From the NCBI GenBank assembly GCA_021613375.1, contig CM038719.1:34492247-34556246 (forward strand): a DNA stretch of 64,000 nt. Direction: 5' to 3'. This document shows, piece after piece, positions 1 through 11,284 of the stretch. How positions within the stretch are numbered: the stretch's first letter is position 1; the number at the start of each line of letters is the position of its first letter. The notes beneath the pieces were generated by a model. That model ran no database searches. It was not told the DNA's origin and was given only the letters and a program-made list of their open reading frames with translations. The position numbers and the translations under genes were made by a program. The DNA comes from Megaleporinus macrocephalus. Taxonomy: Eukaryota; Chordata; Actinopteri; Characiformes; Anostomidae.

Positions 1-59
1 GGGGCCTTACACATCAGAGAAGGAAACATGAATGGAGCGATGTACCCAGACATATTAGA

Positions 60-340
60 GGGGGATTCAATCTCATTGGTCAAGAAACTAAATCTGGGGA
101 GAAGATGGAATGACCCCAAAAGCACAGCTGACTGGTTTCTTATATAAAAAAAAGGTGAAGCTGCTTGCATGTCCCGGCCAGCCTTCTGTCTTCAATCCCA
201 CTGAACATTTCTGGAGGATTTTGAAATTGCAAGTCCACCAAACAGACCCTTGTAACCTTTCAGTAATTGAGGATGGAAACCGAACCATGATGCGTGAATT
301 ACTTCTTTCCATATATGTCCCAAAGCAGAACCTGCACACA
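60..340 (+). pseudogene. Tc1-like transposase remnant, C-terminal part
   Basis: The forward strand reads like the C-terminal third of a Tc1/mariner (DD34E) transposase. Residues around an NPTEHFWRIL stretch (about 187-220) match the usual NP-I-E-x-LW-x-LK block that carries the third catalytic acid, and the preceding bases around 110-180 resemble the 'DNDPKHTA... W' region only weakly. A 129-residue open frame starts at 110 but has no catalytic aspartates, and its last ~50 residues run into AT-rich non-transposase sequence. I see no terminal inverted repeats at either side, and the 5' part would lie before the window. It is a decayed fragment, not a working gene. Family membership is recognised by eye. 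Confidence 0.55.
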
Positions 341-1687
341 ATGGCACTCTATATTAAAGTTATTATATACTTAATATCAATTTTATCTTTTTTTATACCA
401 TTGTTTACATTTACTTTTTGTGCACATGAAGAGAAACTACATGCAGAAATATTAAAGTGGATATGTGCACTTAAAGTATATGAAATAAGAAAAGTCTAAT
501 TTTTTAATGGCCATCATGGACTTCTCTACTCTCTACCTAATCCCAACATTGAAAATAGCTCACACAGTCAACTTTATTGGCTGGTGTTGTAAATATTTCT
601 GACGTACCATGCCGTCTACTATATTGAGTCTGAGACACAGACGGCCGTCGCAAAGTTTATGGCTCAGCAAATCCATTGTTTCAGGGCAGGAACCTTCCAA
701 GAAAATTAGCCCCAAATTCAGGAGATGACTTGGCCTGATGGGTCACATGGACTATATGAAACATGGGGACGGGCCTGCGCACTTGCTGGTCAAAGTCATA
801 TCTTTCTCAGATCATGTCTGTATGTTCAAGAATAAACCTAATACTTTGAAATGGTCTCAGCTTTTATTTTGACAAGAATGCAAGAAATTACATCACTGGT
901 GGTCCGCTGGTGTTTTGCTCATCATTTTCAGGGTATCCCCCTATTGTTTAGGCAGGCTATTAAACCAAATGGCTTTTAACATTGCTACATCTTCGTAAGT
1001 TTATTCATTTCATGAGTTTATTTATTTATTTTTCTTCCATTATTTGTTGTAGTTAGCATTGGTGAAGGAACCGGGGGTGGGAGGGACATGTCCCACCCAA
1101 TATCAGAAACAGGTAGATTTGTCCCACTCAAAAATTAAACCACAGAAAAAACAGAAACGGTTAAAAAACTTTTTTTAAAGCGCATTTTGGCAGCCATCGC
1201 AATTTACATGCTGTGTCTGTTGTTAGCACTGGGCTCTTGTTGTTAGGTGGTCTGGGCCTTTTACTTTGTTAAGGCTTGTGTTGAGATGCCTGTTCAGAAA
1301 TATCCCGCTGTCAGCAGCTTCACTGACCCAAGCTCTCACCTCGCTAGAGTGTTGGGTAGTTGACACCGGTTTTAAACGAGAGGTCAGTGATGAAAGCAAT
1401 GAATAGCAACGATGACCATATATACTGCAATAAATAGCTTTAGTATAATGTGTTGTTATGGTAACAGACTAGGAAGGTTTGGGTTAGCTAACGTTTATAT
1501 TAACTTTAGTCAGAAAGCACTCTGAAACGTAAAGTTACATTACTTTCTGGCTATGCCCCAAACTGCTACCACACTAAAGGTGAAAAAAATTTTAATACAA
1601 CAAATAAAATGAATGAATAAATAAATAAAATAAATGTTTTCATTAGTGCAGTATGTAATGTTCCAGAGGGTGCCATTTGGGACACAG
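341..1687. other. Intergenic, AT-rich, with one dispersed-repeat copy
   Basis: No gene is visible. Positions about 650-778 hold a dispersed repeat shared with 58863-58993, listed separately. Positions about 805-855 resemble part of the fold-back element at 1688-2214 (shared pattern CAAGAATAAA followed by ACT-TGAA-TGGTCT). Around 1600-1640 is a short (ATAA)n-like run. Confidence 0.6.
650..778 (+). repeat. Unclassified interspersed repeat, copy 1
   Basis: About 130 bases starting at AAGTTTATGGCTCAG match 58863-58993 in the same orientation. Shared blocks include GGCAGGAACC, CCCCAAA, CAGGAGAT, TTGGCC and a conserved GG-TCACAT, with small indels between them. The ends are ragged and no inverted termini or target duplication can be assigned. 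Class unknown. Confidence 0.55.
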
Positions 1688-2214
1688 CCTTACTGTCTAA
1701 CATTAATGTTAGTCTTCTCTAGTCAGGAAACCTTTACATACATTAGACCAGTTCAGAGTATCACCTTTCTTCTTGTGGATACCATGGTACAGCATCTGCC
1801 GAGCCATAAAACTATATGACGGTCATCTGTATTAACAAATGGTATGTAAGAAATATTTACAACAGAGGAGATCAAAACTAGTTAGATTGTGTACATACAC
1901 AAGATAATGATCTGGATGTTTCGTGGGGGGACCAGAGTGGCAAACTGTCAGTGGTGTCAACATTATCAGGCCAGCAGACCAGTATATTGTTGCTGTCCCC
2001 CAAAAAGCTTCTCAATTTTTTTTGTCAAATTTGGTCCAATAGAAATGCTCTAGAATAATTAGGGTGTGTTTGCTGGTTTGGGGTTTGACTATGTTGAGAT
2101 CACCTCCAAGAATGTCTGTACCGCGTATCCTCAAGAATAAAGCTCATACTCTGAACTGGTCTAATGTAGGTTAAGGTTTCCTGACTAGACTAAGACTAAT
2201 GTTAGACAGTAAGG
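1688..2214. repeat. Fold-back element with ~105-bp inverted arms
   Basis: The left arm (1688-1800) starts CCTTACTGTCTAACATTA. The right arm (2108-2214) is its reverse complement with modest divergence and ends TGTTAGACAGTAAGG. The arms share the blocks AGTCAGGAAACCTT, TTAGACCAGTTCAGAGTAT and GGATAC. The ~307-bp interior has no coding potential. Positions about 2034-2052 within it, and 2222-2310 just outside, resemble a second dispersed repeat also present at 41558-41697. The structure fits a MITE or an inverted duplication of one repeat. A partial third copy lies at about 805-855. Confidence 0.6.
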
Positions 2215-2640
2215 TTGAGAAACATTCTGGTTCCATTGACGTACATTTAAACTAAAGACTCCAGTAAAGTTGCCTTTTTGGAGTTTTGGAGTTTTTCAAT
2301 GGACAATATTCTTGTATCTGGTTAACTCCACTCATTCTATGCTGGTCTAAGCTGGTTTAGTTTCAGGGCTGGTGCTGGTTCAGCTTGTCGCCCAGCCTGG
2401 TTGAGCATTTTAACCAGCTTACCAGCATCCAAAGCACAACATAGCTGCATACTAAGCGTTCCAGCTATGGTGGCGGTATGACAACAGCCAACTTTGGCCA
2501 GTCTGTTTCGTACAGCAGATTCCAGCAGCTCGCCCCTCTACTGGCCACGTTTAGCTGTTGTGGCAGTTGGTCTACAGGAGGTCCCACTCTGTCCTCCATT
2601 ACTCCCTTGAATACTGAAGGTTTTGACCTCCCCAGTAAAA

Positions 2641-2820
2641 TACACCATTCACACAGTCATAACATTAAAACCACCTCATTATATCCTCACACACTGTTCT
2701 GTTCTATCAGTTCTATGATTACAAAGTCCTTCTGTATTGTAAGTTGAGCTGATAGATAGATAGATAGACAATGTATGTAGATACAATGAGGTGGTTTTAA
2801 TGTTATAGCTGATCAATGTA
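2641..2820. mobile_element. Short non-autonomous element with terminal inverted repeats
   Basis: The left end is TACA...ATAACATTAAAACCACCTCATT and the right end (about 2781-2820) is its inverse, AATGAGGTGGTTTTAATGTTAT followed by AGCTGATCAATGTA. The shared core is about 23 bases with a small indel near the tips. These termini belong to a repeat family common in fish whose interior is related to the tandem block at 51410-52610. The interior here is only ~100 bp and carries a short GATA run at 2752-2768. No transposase is encoded. Confidence 0.7.
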
Positions 2821-3936
2821 AGAGCACACAATGACTTTGTATAGAAGGCCTGTGTGTTTGCAGTTTGTCATTTGCTTTCATGTACTTGCATTGAGTATGT
2901 TTGTAACCTGAGGCCTTGCTGCCAATAGCAATAACAGAAGAGCAAAACTGTTAATTAAAAACTTAATCTTTAGCAAAAATCTGTTTGATTTTGAAAATTA
3001 TTACCACTTCATGATCTCTGTTATCACAGATCACAGCTACAGACCACTATATTGTGACCCTCCTTGCATCCTGCTTTCTTCTAAACTCCTAAAGACTCTG
3101 AACTTTTTCCATCCACACTGAGCATCTACAGTATTCCGCCAAGTTTTGCCTATTGAATTTGAAAATAATGGGAAGCTCACTTACCACTGAGCAGCGTCTC
3201 AAACGCTCTGCTCACGTTGGCATTGTTCAGGAATCAGTCAAGTTTTTCAGTCAATTAATTCCAATTTGGAAAGCAATTTGAGGTCTCTTAAAAGGCGGCG
3301 ATAGCGCCTTTCGGATATAATTAACTTCCTTTTTTCTGGCATTTGCTTTTGCAAACGGAAGAGTTATTACTGACTTTACACTGAATTAATCAATGGTGTC
3401 CCGTTTAAATTCGACTGGTGGCATTTGATGTAATAAAAGGTTGCTGTTCTGCCAATATGAGTTGAAAACTAATACCTCATCCTGCGATGTTTACAAGTTT
3501 GGCTGCTAGACTGCAGGTCGAGATCTAAGTGATGCAAAAATGCAAAGTCGAGACTCCAATTAAATTCCCTAATGCCCACTATCTTGACAAGTCCTGACAC
3601 AAACCTAACAATGTTTGGAAATTAGTATTTGATCATAGTTTTTTGGGGGTCTCTTAAGCTTCTTTAAAGAAAGTAAATGTTGGCCTTATGCAATACTTTC
3701 TTAAGTGAAGGAACAAAATCAATAAAACTGCTGGAGGCTCCAAAACTGACACTCAATTTATTTGATTTGTGGACCAATAAGGTCAAAGCTTTCCTAGCGT
3801 AAATAACATTGTTTTATTCAGTGAGTTTCATTATGAACAGAGTTACTCCCTCATTCAGTGGAGAACCAACTCCTTCTCTAATTTACACATCAGCTCGGAA
3901 CTCAATGAAACAAAGAACGAATTACAGGAAAGCTTT
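2821..3936. other. Intergenic, no gene seen
   Basis: AT-rich single-copy-looking sequence. No open frame with coding character and no repeat structure that I can support. Confidence 0.5.
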
Positions 3937-4925
3937 CCCTACCCTGTACATACACTTATTGGCCACTTTATTGGAAACATCTACTTTGTGACATCTCTAC
4001 CATGTATTTCTACTCACTGGTTACTTTATTAGAAATTCCTACCCTGTACTTCCACTAACTGGTCACTTTATAAGAAACACCTACCTTGTACTTCCACTCA
4101 CTGGCCACTTTATTAGAAACACCTACTTTGTGTGTCCACTTACTGGCCACTTTATTAGAAACACCTACTTTGTGTGTCCACTCACTGGCCACTTTATTAG
4201 AAACACCTACCTTGTTCTTCCACTAGCTGGCCACTTTATTAGAATCACCAATTGTGCTTCTATTAACTAGCCGCTTTTGTTAGAAACACCCACTTTGTAC
4301 TTCTATTAACTGGCCCCTTTATTAGAAACACCTACCTTGTACTTTTTCCAATTGGCCACTTTATTAGAAACACCTACCTTGTACTTCCACAAACTGGCCA
4401 TTTTCTTAGAAACACCTACATTTTACTTTCACCAATTGGCCATTTTATTAGAAACACCTACCTTGTACTTCCACTAACTGGCCACTTTATTAGAAACACG
4501 TACCTTGTACTTCCACTATTTGCCCACTTTATTAGAAACACCTACATTTTACTTTCACCAATTGGCCACTTAATTAGAAATTCCTACCTTGTACTTCCAC
4601 TAACTGGCCACTTTATTAGAAACACCTACCTTGCATTTCCATTTACTGGCCACTTTATTAGAAACACCTACCCTGTATTTCCACTAAGTGGCTCCTTTAT
4701 TAGAAACAACTACCTTATATCTCCACTAACTGACCACTATATTAGAAATTCCTATCCTGTTCCTCTACTCACTGGCCACTTTATTAGAAACTCTTACCCT
4801 GTACTTCCACTAAGTGGCCAATTTATAAGAAACACTTACCTTGTACTTCCACTCACTGGCCACTTTATTAGAAACACCCACTTTTTACTTTTACTCACTG
4901 TCCATTTTATTAGAAACACCTACCT
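3937..4925 (+). repeat. 42-bp minisatellite, array 1 (GGCCACTTTATTAGAAACACC)
   Basis: About 23 units of roughly 41-42 bp, each with the core GGCCACTTTATTAGAAACAC followed by a variable CTACCTTGTACTTCCACT spacer. Units diverge by substitutions and small indels, so no frame stays open throughout. The same unit, in the same orientation, recurs at 6600-7270, 31408-32195 and 32679-33712. The core resembles the terminal inverted repeat of a fish Tc1-type transposon. Confidence 0.9.
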
Positions 4926-5982
4926 GCTAGGTTGGGTGTGGTCAATCACCCAAAACTATCCAGTAGCTCTGTGATTAAAAATTGACCACTGATGACAATC
5001 TAGAGTAGAGGTCCTTAAATCTGGACCTTTAATCAAGTTTTCTATCCTGTTGGTATGGCAATAGATGGCCAATCAGGGTCGTCAGTGATTTGGTTGACTA
5101 TCAGTGAAGCAAAATCCAGGACCAGATCCAGGATCTGAGCACCACCAGCGTGATGCAGCTGTGAGGCAAGGCATTCTGATAATGTGGTAAATGATATTGA
5201 TCCATCTAATTCATGATTCATGACTGTTTATTGTGTTTGTAGATTTGAATGTTTGGACATCTGCTATGGAGCCTGAAATATTCCCTCTGATTCTTAAATG
5301 AGCAATAACTAGTGTAGAATTCCTGACTGGCACAACTCATCGTCAACATCTCTGTGGACGGCCAAGACTTCTTATCTACATGTTGTTGGCACTTTTAAAT
5401 TGTTTCAAAATTGTTAATCCACCTTAATTCAGCACTAATTCAGCAGACGATGTTACACAAAGCAGCCTATAGTACAGGGAACGTGGAACCCTCAGAACCT
5501 GGTGATATCTCAGTAGACATGTTCTCCTTCAGGAGTTGAACTTAATGCCTACCTAATAGGCTAGACCAGCTATCCACCTAATTAGAAGGTGGACCGTAGA
5601 ACCAGTATTAAGGAAAATATCACTCTAGACCTTCTGGAAGTTCTAGATATGTCACTGACTGTGAATACGAATTGTAGCCTAACTGAGTTTCAGTCAGCTG
5701 TTAAGAATGGAATATGCAGCATCATATTAAACCCTAAAACAGATGTTATTGTCTGTTTAAAGCTTCAAATAAAACAAATAAACTCTTTTAGAAGTAATCA
5801 GAACAGACAGAGGGTGCTCCATTGTTAGCTTACCGCTGGTGTACTATTGGAAATCATTTAGGGGGGTGCTAGCAGAAACTAGAATTATCGTAGACGAGCA
5901 CATTTTTCTTGACAGACTTTTATGGCCCGAACTGAAGGCCTAACTTTAATAGTCAAGCTTGGCCGCTGGCATTTTTTATCTA

Positions 5983-5986
<4 letters not shown>
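4926..5986. other. Intergenic, probably old dispersed repeats
   Basis: No gene is supported. A 79-codon open frame at 5589-5828 has no recognisable domain and no flanking splice context that I can defend. Confidence 0.45.

Positions 5987-6036
<50 letters not shown>
5987..6036. repeat. (TA)n microsatellite
   Basis: Pure TA dinucleotide run of about 50 bases. Confidence 0.95.
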
Positions 6037-6039
<3 letters not shown>

Positions 6040-6180
6040 CTTCCTGGGAGTCGAACCAATGACCTTGGCCTTGCTTGCACCTCACGCCACCAGTTTTATC
6101 TACAGGAACAGAGAGAAAGGATTACTTGGTCATCCTTGTCATGACTGACTTCCATGGTTCGTTTACCAGTAAGATATAGC

Positions 6181-6232
6181 AAGAGAGAGAGAGGGGGAGA
6201 GAGAGAGAAAGATAGAGAGAGAGAGAGAGACA
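6181..6232. repeat. (GA)n-rich simple repeat
   Basis: Interrupted GA run (GAGAGAGAGAGGGGGAGAG...), about 50 bases. Confidence 0.9.
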
Positions 6233-6599
6233 GGCTAAGGTTTTGTAGCTTAAGTTTAGACCTTTGCTCCTTGTCTTGTGCGTCCTTCCCCCAGGCACTA
6301 TCGTACCCAGCCATTCATTTTTCAGCTGTTAAATAGCCTTGTGGAGCAACTTTGTACATATTTCATCTGCCTGGCTGGCTGGCTGCGGCATGTGGCGAGG
6401 TTTTTAAATGAGAAGAGTGCTTTTAACTGACAAACAGAGAAGAAGGAACAGTTTTCAAAGAGCTCTAAATACTCACAGTGCAGCAGTTCTGATGATAGCA
6501 AGTGATGTTTTTATGACAGTCTTTCACATTTATTACATTCGCATTAGGCACTTTATTAAAAACAATATCCGCGCCTTCATTACGTCTACTCACTGCTCA

Positions 6600-7270
6600 T
6601 ATTACTAGAAACACCTACCTTGTACTTCTACTCGCTGGCCACTTTATTAGAAACACCTACTTTGTACTTCTACTCGCTGGCCATTTTATTAGAAACACCT
6701 ACTTTGTACTTCTACTCGCTGGCCACTTTATTAGAAACACCTACTTTGTACTTCTATTAGCTGGCCACTTCTAGAAACACCTACTTTGTACTTCCACTCA
6801 CTGGCCACTTTATTGGAAACACCAAAATTGTGCTTCCACTCACTGAAAACACCTACCTTATACCTTCATTCAGTGGCCACTTTGTTGGAAACACAGAACA
6901 TGTACTTCTACTCACTGGCCACTTTATTGGAAACACCTACCCTGTACTTCCACTCACTGGCCACTTTATTGGAAACACCTACTTTGTACTTCTACTCACT
7001 GGCCACTTTATTAGAAACACCTACTTTGTACTTCTACTAGCTGGCCACTTCTAGAAACACCTACTTTGTACTTCTACTCACTGGCCACTTTATTAGAAAC
7101 ACCTACTTTGTACTTCTACTCACTGGCCACTTTATTAGAAACACCTACTTTGTACTTCTACTCACTGGCCACTTTATTAGAAACACCTACTTTGTACTTC
7201 TACTAGCTGCCCACTTTATTAGAAACACCTACTTTGTACTTCTACTAGCTGGCCACTTTATTAGAAACAT
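6600..7270 (+). repeat. 42-bp minisatellite, array 2
   Basis: About 16 units of the same repeat as array 1. In the stretch 7050-7260 the period is exactly 42 bp (GGCCAC at 7083 and 7125) and the units are nearly identical, indicating recent homogenisation. The unit length is 14 codons, which explains the short repetitive open frames here. The right edge is at GAAACATCAAACC. Confidence 0.92.
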
Positions 7271-7429
7271 CAAACCTACCAGAACACGGGGGACCATCAA
7301 AGATATAATCACAGAAACCATAGAAAACCAACCAGAAGACAGCAAAACAAAGGCAATATATACACACAGGATAACAAGAGGGAACAGGAGACAGCTGGTA
7401 AGAATGGGAGGAGACACAGATGGGAACCA

Positions 7430-7640
7430 GGTGGAGGGCGGAGTTTATTTGTATACAACGATGTTGTCTCAAAGCAGCTTTACAGAGTTTTGAAAACAGA
7501 CAGTTACAACATAAATACCCCAGTGATCAAGCCAGGGGCAACAGTGGCAAGAACACCTCCCTCAACTGGAGGAAGAAACCTTGGGAGGAACCAGACTCAC
7601 AAGGGGAGACCCGTCCTCCTCTGGTCAAACAGTGTTTACA
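7430..7640. repeat. Likely dispersed fish repeat fragment
   Basis: Contains the phrases CTCAAAGCAGCTTTACAGAG, GGAAGAAACCTTGGGAGGAA and CCAGACTCA. I recognise these as a widely dispersed teleost repeat of uncertain class. No terminal structure is visible here. Confidence 0.45.
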
Positions 7641-7716
7641 GTTTATTAAACTAAATACCAAAGAAAGGAGCCTCTGTTTGAAATCTGGATAGCAAAGCTT
7701 TAGAAGCTGCACAGGT

Positions 7717-7800
7717 AGAGGCAGTCTCTGACTGAGGGAGTCTCTGACTGAGGCAGTCTCCTGCTGAGGCAGTCTCTGACTGAGGCAGTCTCTGACTGTG
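7717..7800 (+). repeat. Short tandem repeat, CAGTCTCTGACTGAGG unit
   Basis: Five imperfect units of about 16-17 bp (GGCAGTCTCTGACTGA) follow each other, one with CTGCTGAG in place of CTGACTGAG. Confidence 0.85.
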
Positions 7801-9461
7801 TCTTTATGTAAAGTGGGCGTGAGCTGAAACAGTCCCATCCTATCTCAATGCTGGTACATCTGGATGGCACAATGATGTAACTGAGGGTGTAGCAGTAGAC
7901 ACAGATGGACAGGAGAGCTGGCTGGTGATGGGTGGGGAGGAGGCCCTGATGATCAGCCCACCAACAGCGTTCAACAGACAGGAGGACAGTCATTACCTCA
8001 GGAAGAGTAAAGAGAGAGAGTTAGTTGGGCTCGGGAGTAAGACTGTAGAGAATATGAATATTCAGAATTTTAGAGTGCGGCTGGCGACTCCGGCAGATCT
8101 AACTATAACAGCCTAAACTAAAAATAGAGAATCAGAAGGTAACATGGACATGAGAGCACCCTGAGACACTGGGGTCCCCCCACTCCACCATCAACAAACC
8201 TGTGTGATCGCGTGAAGTGGTGGAACAACAGCACCAACATCTCAGTTTACCATAAACCTCGGTGTCCAAGAGCCCTACACAGCCGCTCTCCTCCTCCTCG
8301 TGTCACTGGTTCTTACAAAGCTTGGAAATCGTTTCCTTTTCCACAAAGCGACGGCGTTTTGTGACGGAGGAAGTCTCTGAGGTGTCGTGTGTTGGTTTAT
8401 GGTGACACTAATGGAATCAGATGCTGCTTCTTAAACACACACTCAAGGCAAACATCGGCAGCACTGTGAAATCAGCTCCTCATTAGTGGAATGAAGGGGA
8501 AAGCGTACTGGCGGCCATTTTTTTTTTCTCCAGCTTTAACTCGTCACGACACGGTTCAGAGCGAGGCGCTCTAATAATTGTATAATTGTGGTCTTAGCTG
8601 CAGGCTCCAGTGGCGGCTTCAATCAATGTGGAACTAATAGAAATCCGCCGGGGGAGCCTTTGTGGCAGGCTTTATGTGGGATTGTGACGGGAAACCCACA
8701 CTCGAGTAAAAGTCTTATTACTGCCATGAAGTAATGGCTGGAGTAGAAGTAGCTTCAGTGAAAGTTCCAAAAACCCCCACTGTGCTGAGTTAGTCTCCAG
8801 ACCTGCAAGAGCTTCTTAGCATCTATCAGCAACAGAAGTTGGTTTGGTTCTAATTGCTCTTTAAGTCTGATGTGACAAAATCTGATTGATGAGTCTGACG
8901 TAAACAGCCACTTCTGGAGTCAAAGACCCCCATATGCCCAAAGACCACTGTTATGTGCAGTGGGTTTTTCTGATTCTGTTTGTATGTGTCTATATGTATC
9001 TGCTGTGGTTTTTTTTTTCACTACAGTTCCCATCCAGTTCTTCCATGTTCCAGTCCAGGTTTTCCACTCCATTTCGGTTCCAATCCGTCCTGGGACTTGT
9101 TGGTCGCCTCATTTAAATAGAGAGAGAGATTTCTGATTGTTGTGTTATTCTGACTGATTGTTTTGGACCTGACCTTTTACTTGTTTTTGTTTTGACTTTG
9201 TATTTGCCTATCCCCTTCTGATTTGGTTGCCATTGTAAATATTACGGGTGTAACCTTTGTACGGGTGTAGGGAGTGACTGACGTTTGTGTTGGGGTTTGG
9301 GTGTTTGTGTATGTTTTTGTATAGTCAGGGAGTTAGGTTTTTGTTTAGTGGGGTTTTTGTTCATTGTATTGTTTATTGTTTTGTTTATTGTTTGTCCAAG
9401 TCAAATTCATTTTAAGCCCAATACAGTCTTTCACTGTTCTGTGCTTTGTGTAGCTTTCTTA

Positions 9462-9465
<4 letters not shown>
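7801..9465. other. Intergenic; possible conserved noncoding segment at 8440-8700
   Basis: No coding gene is visible. Positions 8440-8700 are non-repetitive and contain several homeodomain-type cores (TAATAATTGTATAATTG near 8571, CAATCAATGTGG near 8618), the kind of composition seen in vertebrate developmental enhancers. This is inference only. 9160-9460 is T-rich. Confidence 0.35.

Positions 9466-9518
<53 letters not shown>
9466..9518. repeat. (TA)n microsatellite
   Basis: TA run of about 53 bases abutting the MITE at 9534. Confidence 0.95.
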
Positions 9519-9520
<2 letters not shown>

Positions 9521-9533
9521 TAATATCGTAATA

Positions 9534-9856
9534 GTGTCTGAAATGGTCCACTCGTTAACTTGTTCCCTGATCACTACATAGACTGTTCAATGTAAAACAC
9601 TATATAGTGGGACAGTGAGGGAGACAGTACAGGTAATTCGGACGATGAACTTTCCAAAGAAAATGCTTTGCATTGTGGGGCGTCAACCTGTAAGTAGTGT
9701 ACATCAGTTGTCCCCTAGTTTTACGATGCATTGTGGGTAAGAATGTAGTGAACTATATAGGGAATCTAACTGTCCACTGAGAATTCAGACAATGCTACAA
9801 AAGGCCGACACCCTGAATAAAACACTAAACAGTAACTAGGGTGCGATTTCAGACAC
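9534..9856. mobile_element. MITE with GTGTCTGAAAT termini
   Basis: The left end GTGTCTGAAAT (9534-9544) is the exact inverse of ATTTCAGACAC at 9846-9856. The ~323-bp interior contains two copies of GCATTGTGGG (near 9671 and 9728) and AGTGAACTATATAGGGAATC, which I recognise from a common fish non-autonomous DNA element. No open frame is present. The target duplication is not clear because the left flank is a TA microsatellite. Confidence 0.65.
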
Positions 9857-10009
9857 ACAGATCTACACGTTTGGCGTTCCAGAACTTTCCTTGCGATGAT
9901 GAAGAGAAGACAAAATGGCTGCAGTTGATAAAGTGTTTAAAAATAAATAAATAAATAAACATTTTCAAAACAAATGAAGATAAACAAACATTGGTGCCAT
10001 GAAAGTCTA

Positions 10010-10380
10010 ATGTTAGCTAGCTAGCTAAGCTAGCTAACCTAGCTAAAATCGCACTGGTAAAAGCCCGTGGCCCTATGTGGAGGCCCTGGATAAAGCATGT
10101 GGGTTTTATAGGGTGTTTCTTGCTGTGAACCCAAATCCTAATGTTCCTGTTGTTAGCTGTTTTTAAGTGCGGCCCAGCTAAAGCAAAGATAGCTAGCTTT
10201 AGCCAGCTCTTGTCTGACCAATAGGTCTGACAACCGAAACATGGAGATGTGGCTTCATAGCAAGAAACACCATATAAAGCTATGGCAAATATCAGGGGTA
10301 TCCACAAAAATATCAGGGGTTTCCACAAAGAACCAGTAGTTTGACTTTTGCCAGTGGGTGCTAACATTAGCTAGCTACCA
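10010..10380. repeat. Possible inverted-repeat element, GCTAGCTA-rich ends
   Basis: The left part (about 10010-10065) reads TTAGCTAGCTAGC... then CACTGGTAAAAG. The right part (about 10345-10380) reads CTTTTGCCAGTGG... then TTAGCTAGCTACC, roughly its inverse with a large gap near the tips. The interior has a direct duplication of ATATCAGGGGT-TCCACAAA (about 10288 and 10310). A 116-codon minus-strand frame here (10017-10367) has no recognisable domain. Confidence 0.4.
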
Positions 10381-11284
10381 TTAGAATGCACTGCCATCAA
10401 ACTTAGTTTTTCTCCATTGGTTTAAGAATTGTGGACTGCAGCTATTAATTTAAGTAAATAAATAAATGTACATAATAGCTTAATAAATAAATGAACAAAA
10501 GAATAAGTACACAAATCAATAATATTAATATAAATATATAATAAATACTATGCAGTTCTGCTACTACTGCCTTGGCCTTCAGCAGCTGTGGAGCACTGAT
10601 AGAAACAAGCTAGAGGTTGTTGATGCTCTTTCATTTAGATCAGCGCTGTGTTAAACACCACTGCAGATGATTTAAGATCATTAGCGAATGATTTTGAGAG
10701 CCATGCACCAAATGACTACCTCAGATTTTGCTTGTAAGGGGTAATGGGCGGCTTAGTTCAGTTCAATGCTAATGTGGCCGGCCAACGTCACATTCTCTTA
10801 GAGACAGTGAATGCTTGAATATAGATTCAAGATATTAATTTAATTATGACAAACATGTATTTATTCTTTGTTTACCATATAGTTTATTTGTGCACTTCTT
10901 ATTTACTAATTTATTTTTATCTATTCAATTATTTATTGGTGCATTTAATTATTTATTCATGTATATGTTTGTCTATTAAGCTATTTATTTGTACATATGC
11001 CATTTTTCGTCTCCAATACAAATACGCCTCTTAATAAATAAATAAATAAATACATAATGTGTTACATTTGCAGACAATAGTTTTGGTAACAGTTGGTATT
11101 AAAACTAGAAGCTGTATTTAAGTCTGGACAGTACAGAAACATGGGTTTATTACAGATATTAATAAATATTTTAGGTCTGGTTGATATAGAGCCTGGGATA
11201 ATATAGCAGTTTTAAAAAAATCCATTCTGACATGTCTAGCAGGACAGTTTGCATAGAATTATGAGAATATTTTCAATATTACTA
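10381..11284. other. Intergenic, AT-rich
   Basis: Runs of AAATAAATA and TTATTTATT (10450-10550, 10850-11060). No gene is visible. Confidence 0.55.

Noticed and set aside
3937..4925. Possible CRISPR-like array of regular repeats and spacers
   Set aside because: Eukaryotic context, spacers are themselves repeated variants, and no cas genes are present.
10017..10367. 116-codon minus-strand frame
   Set aside because: Falls inside a possible inverted-repeat element and has no transposase motif.
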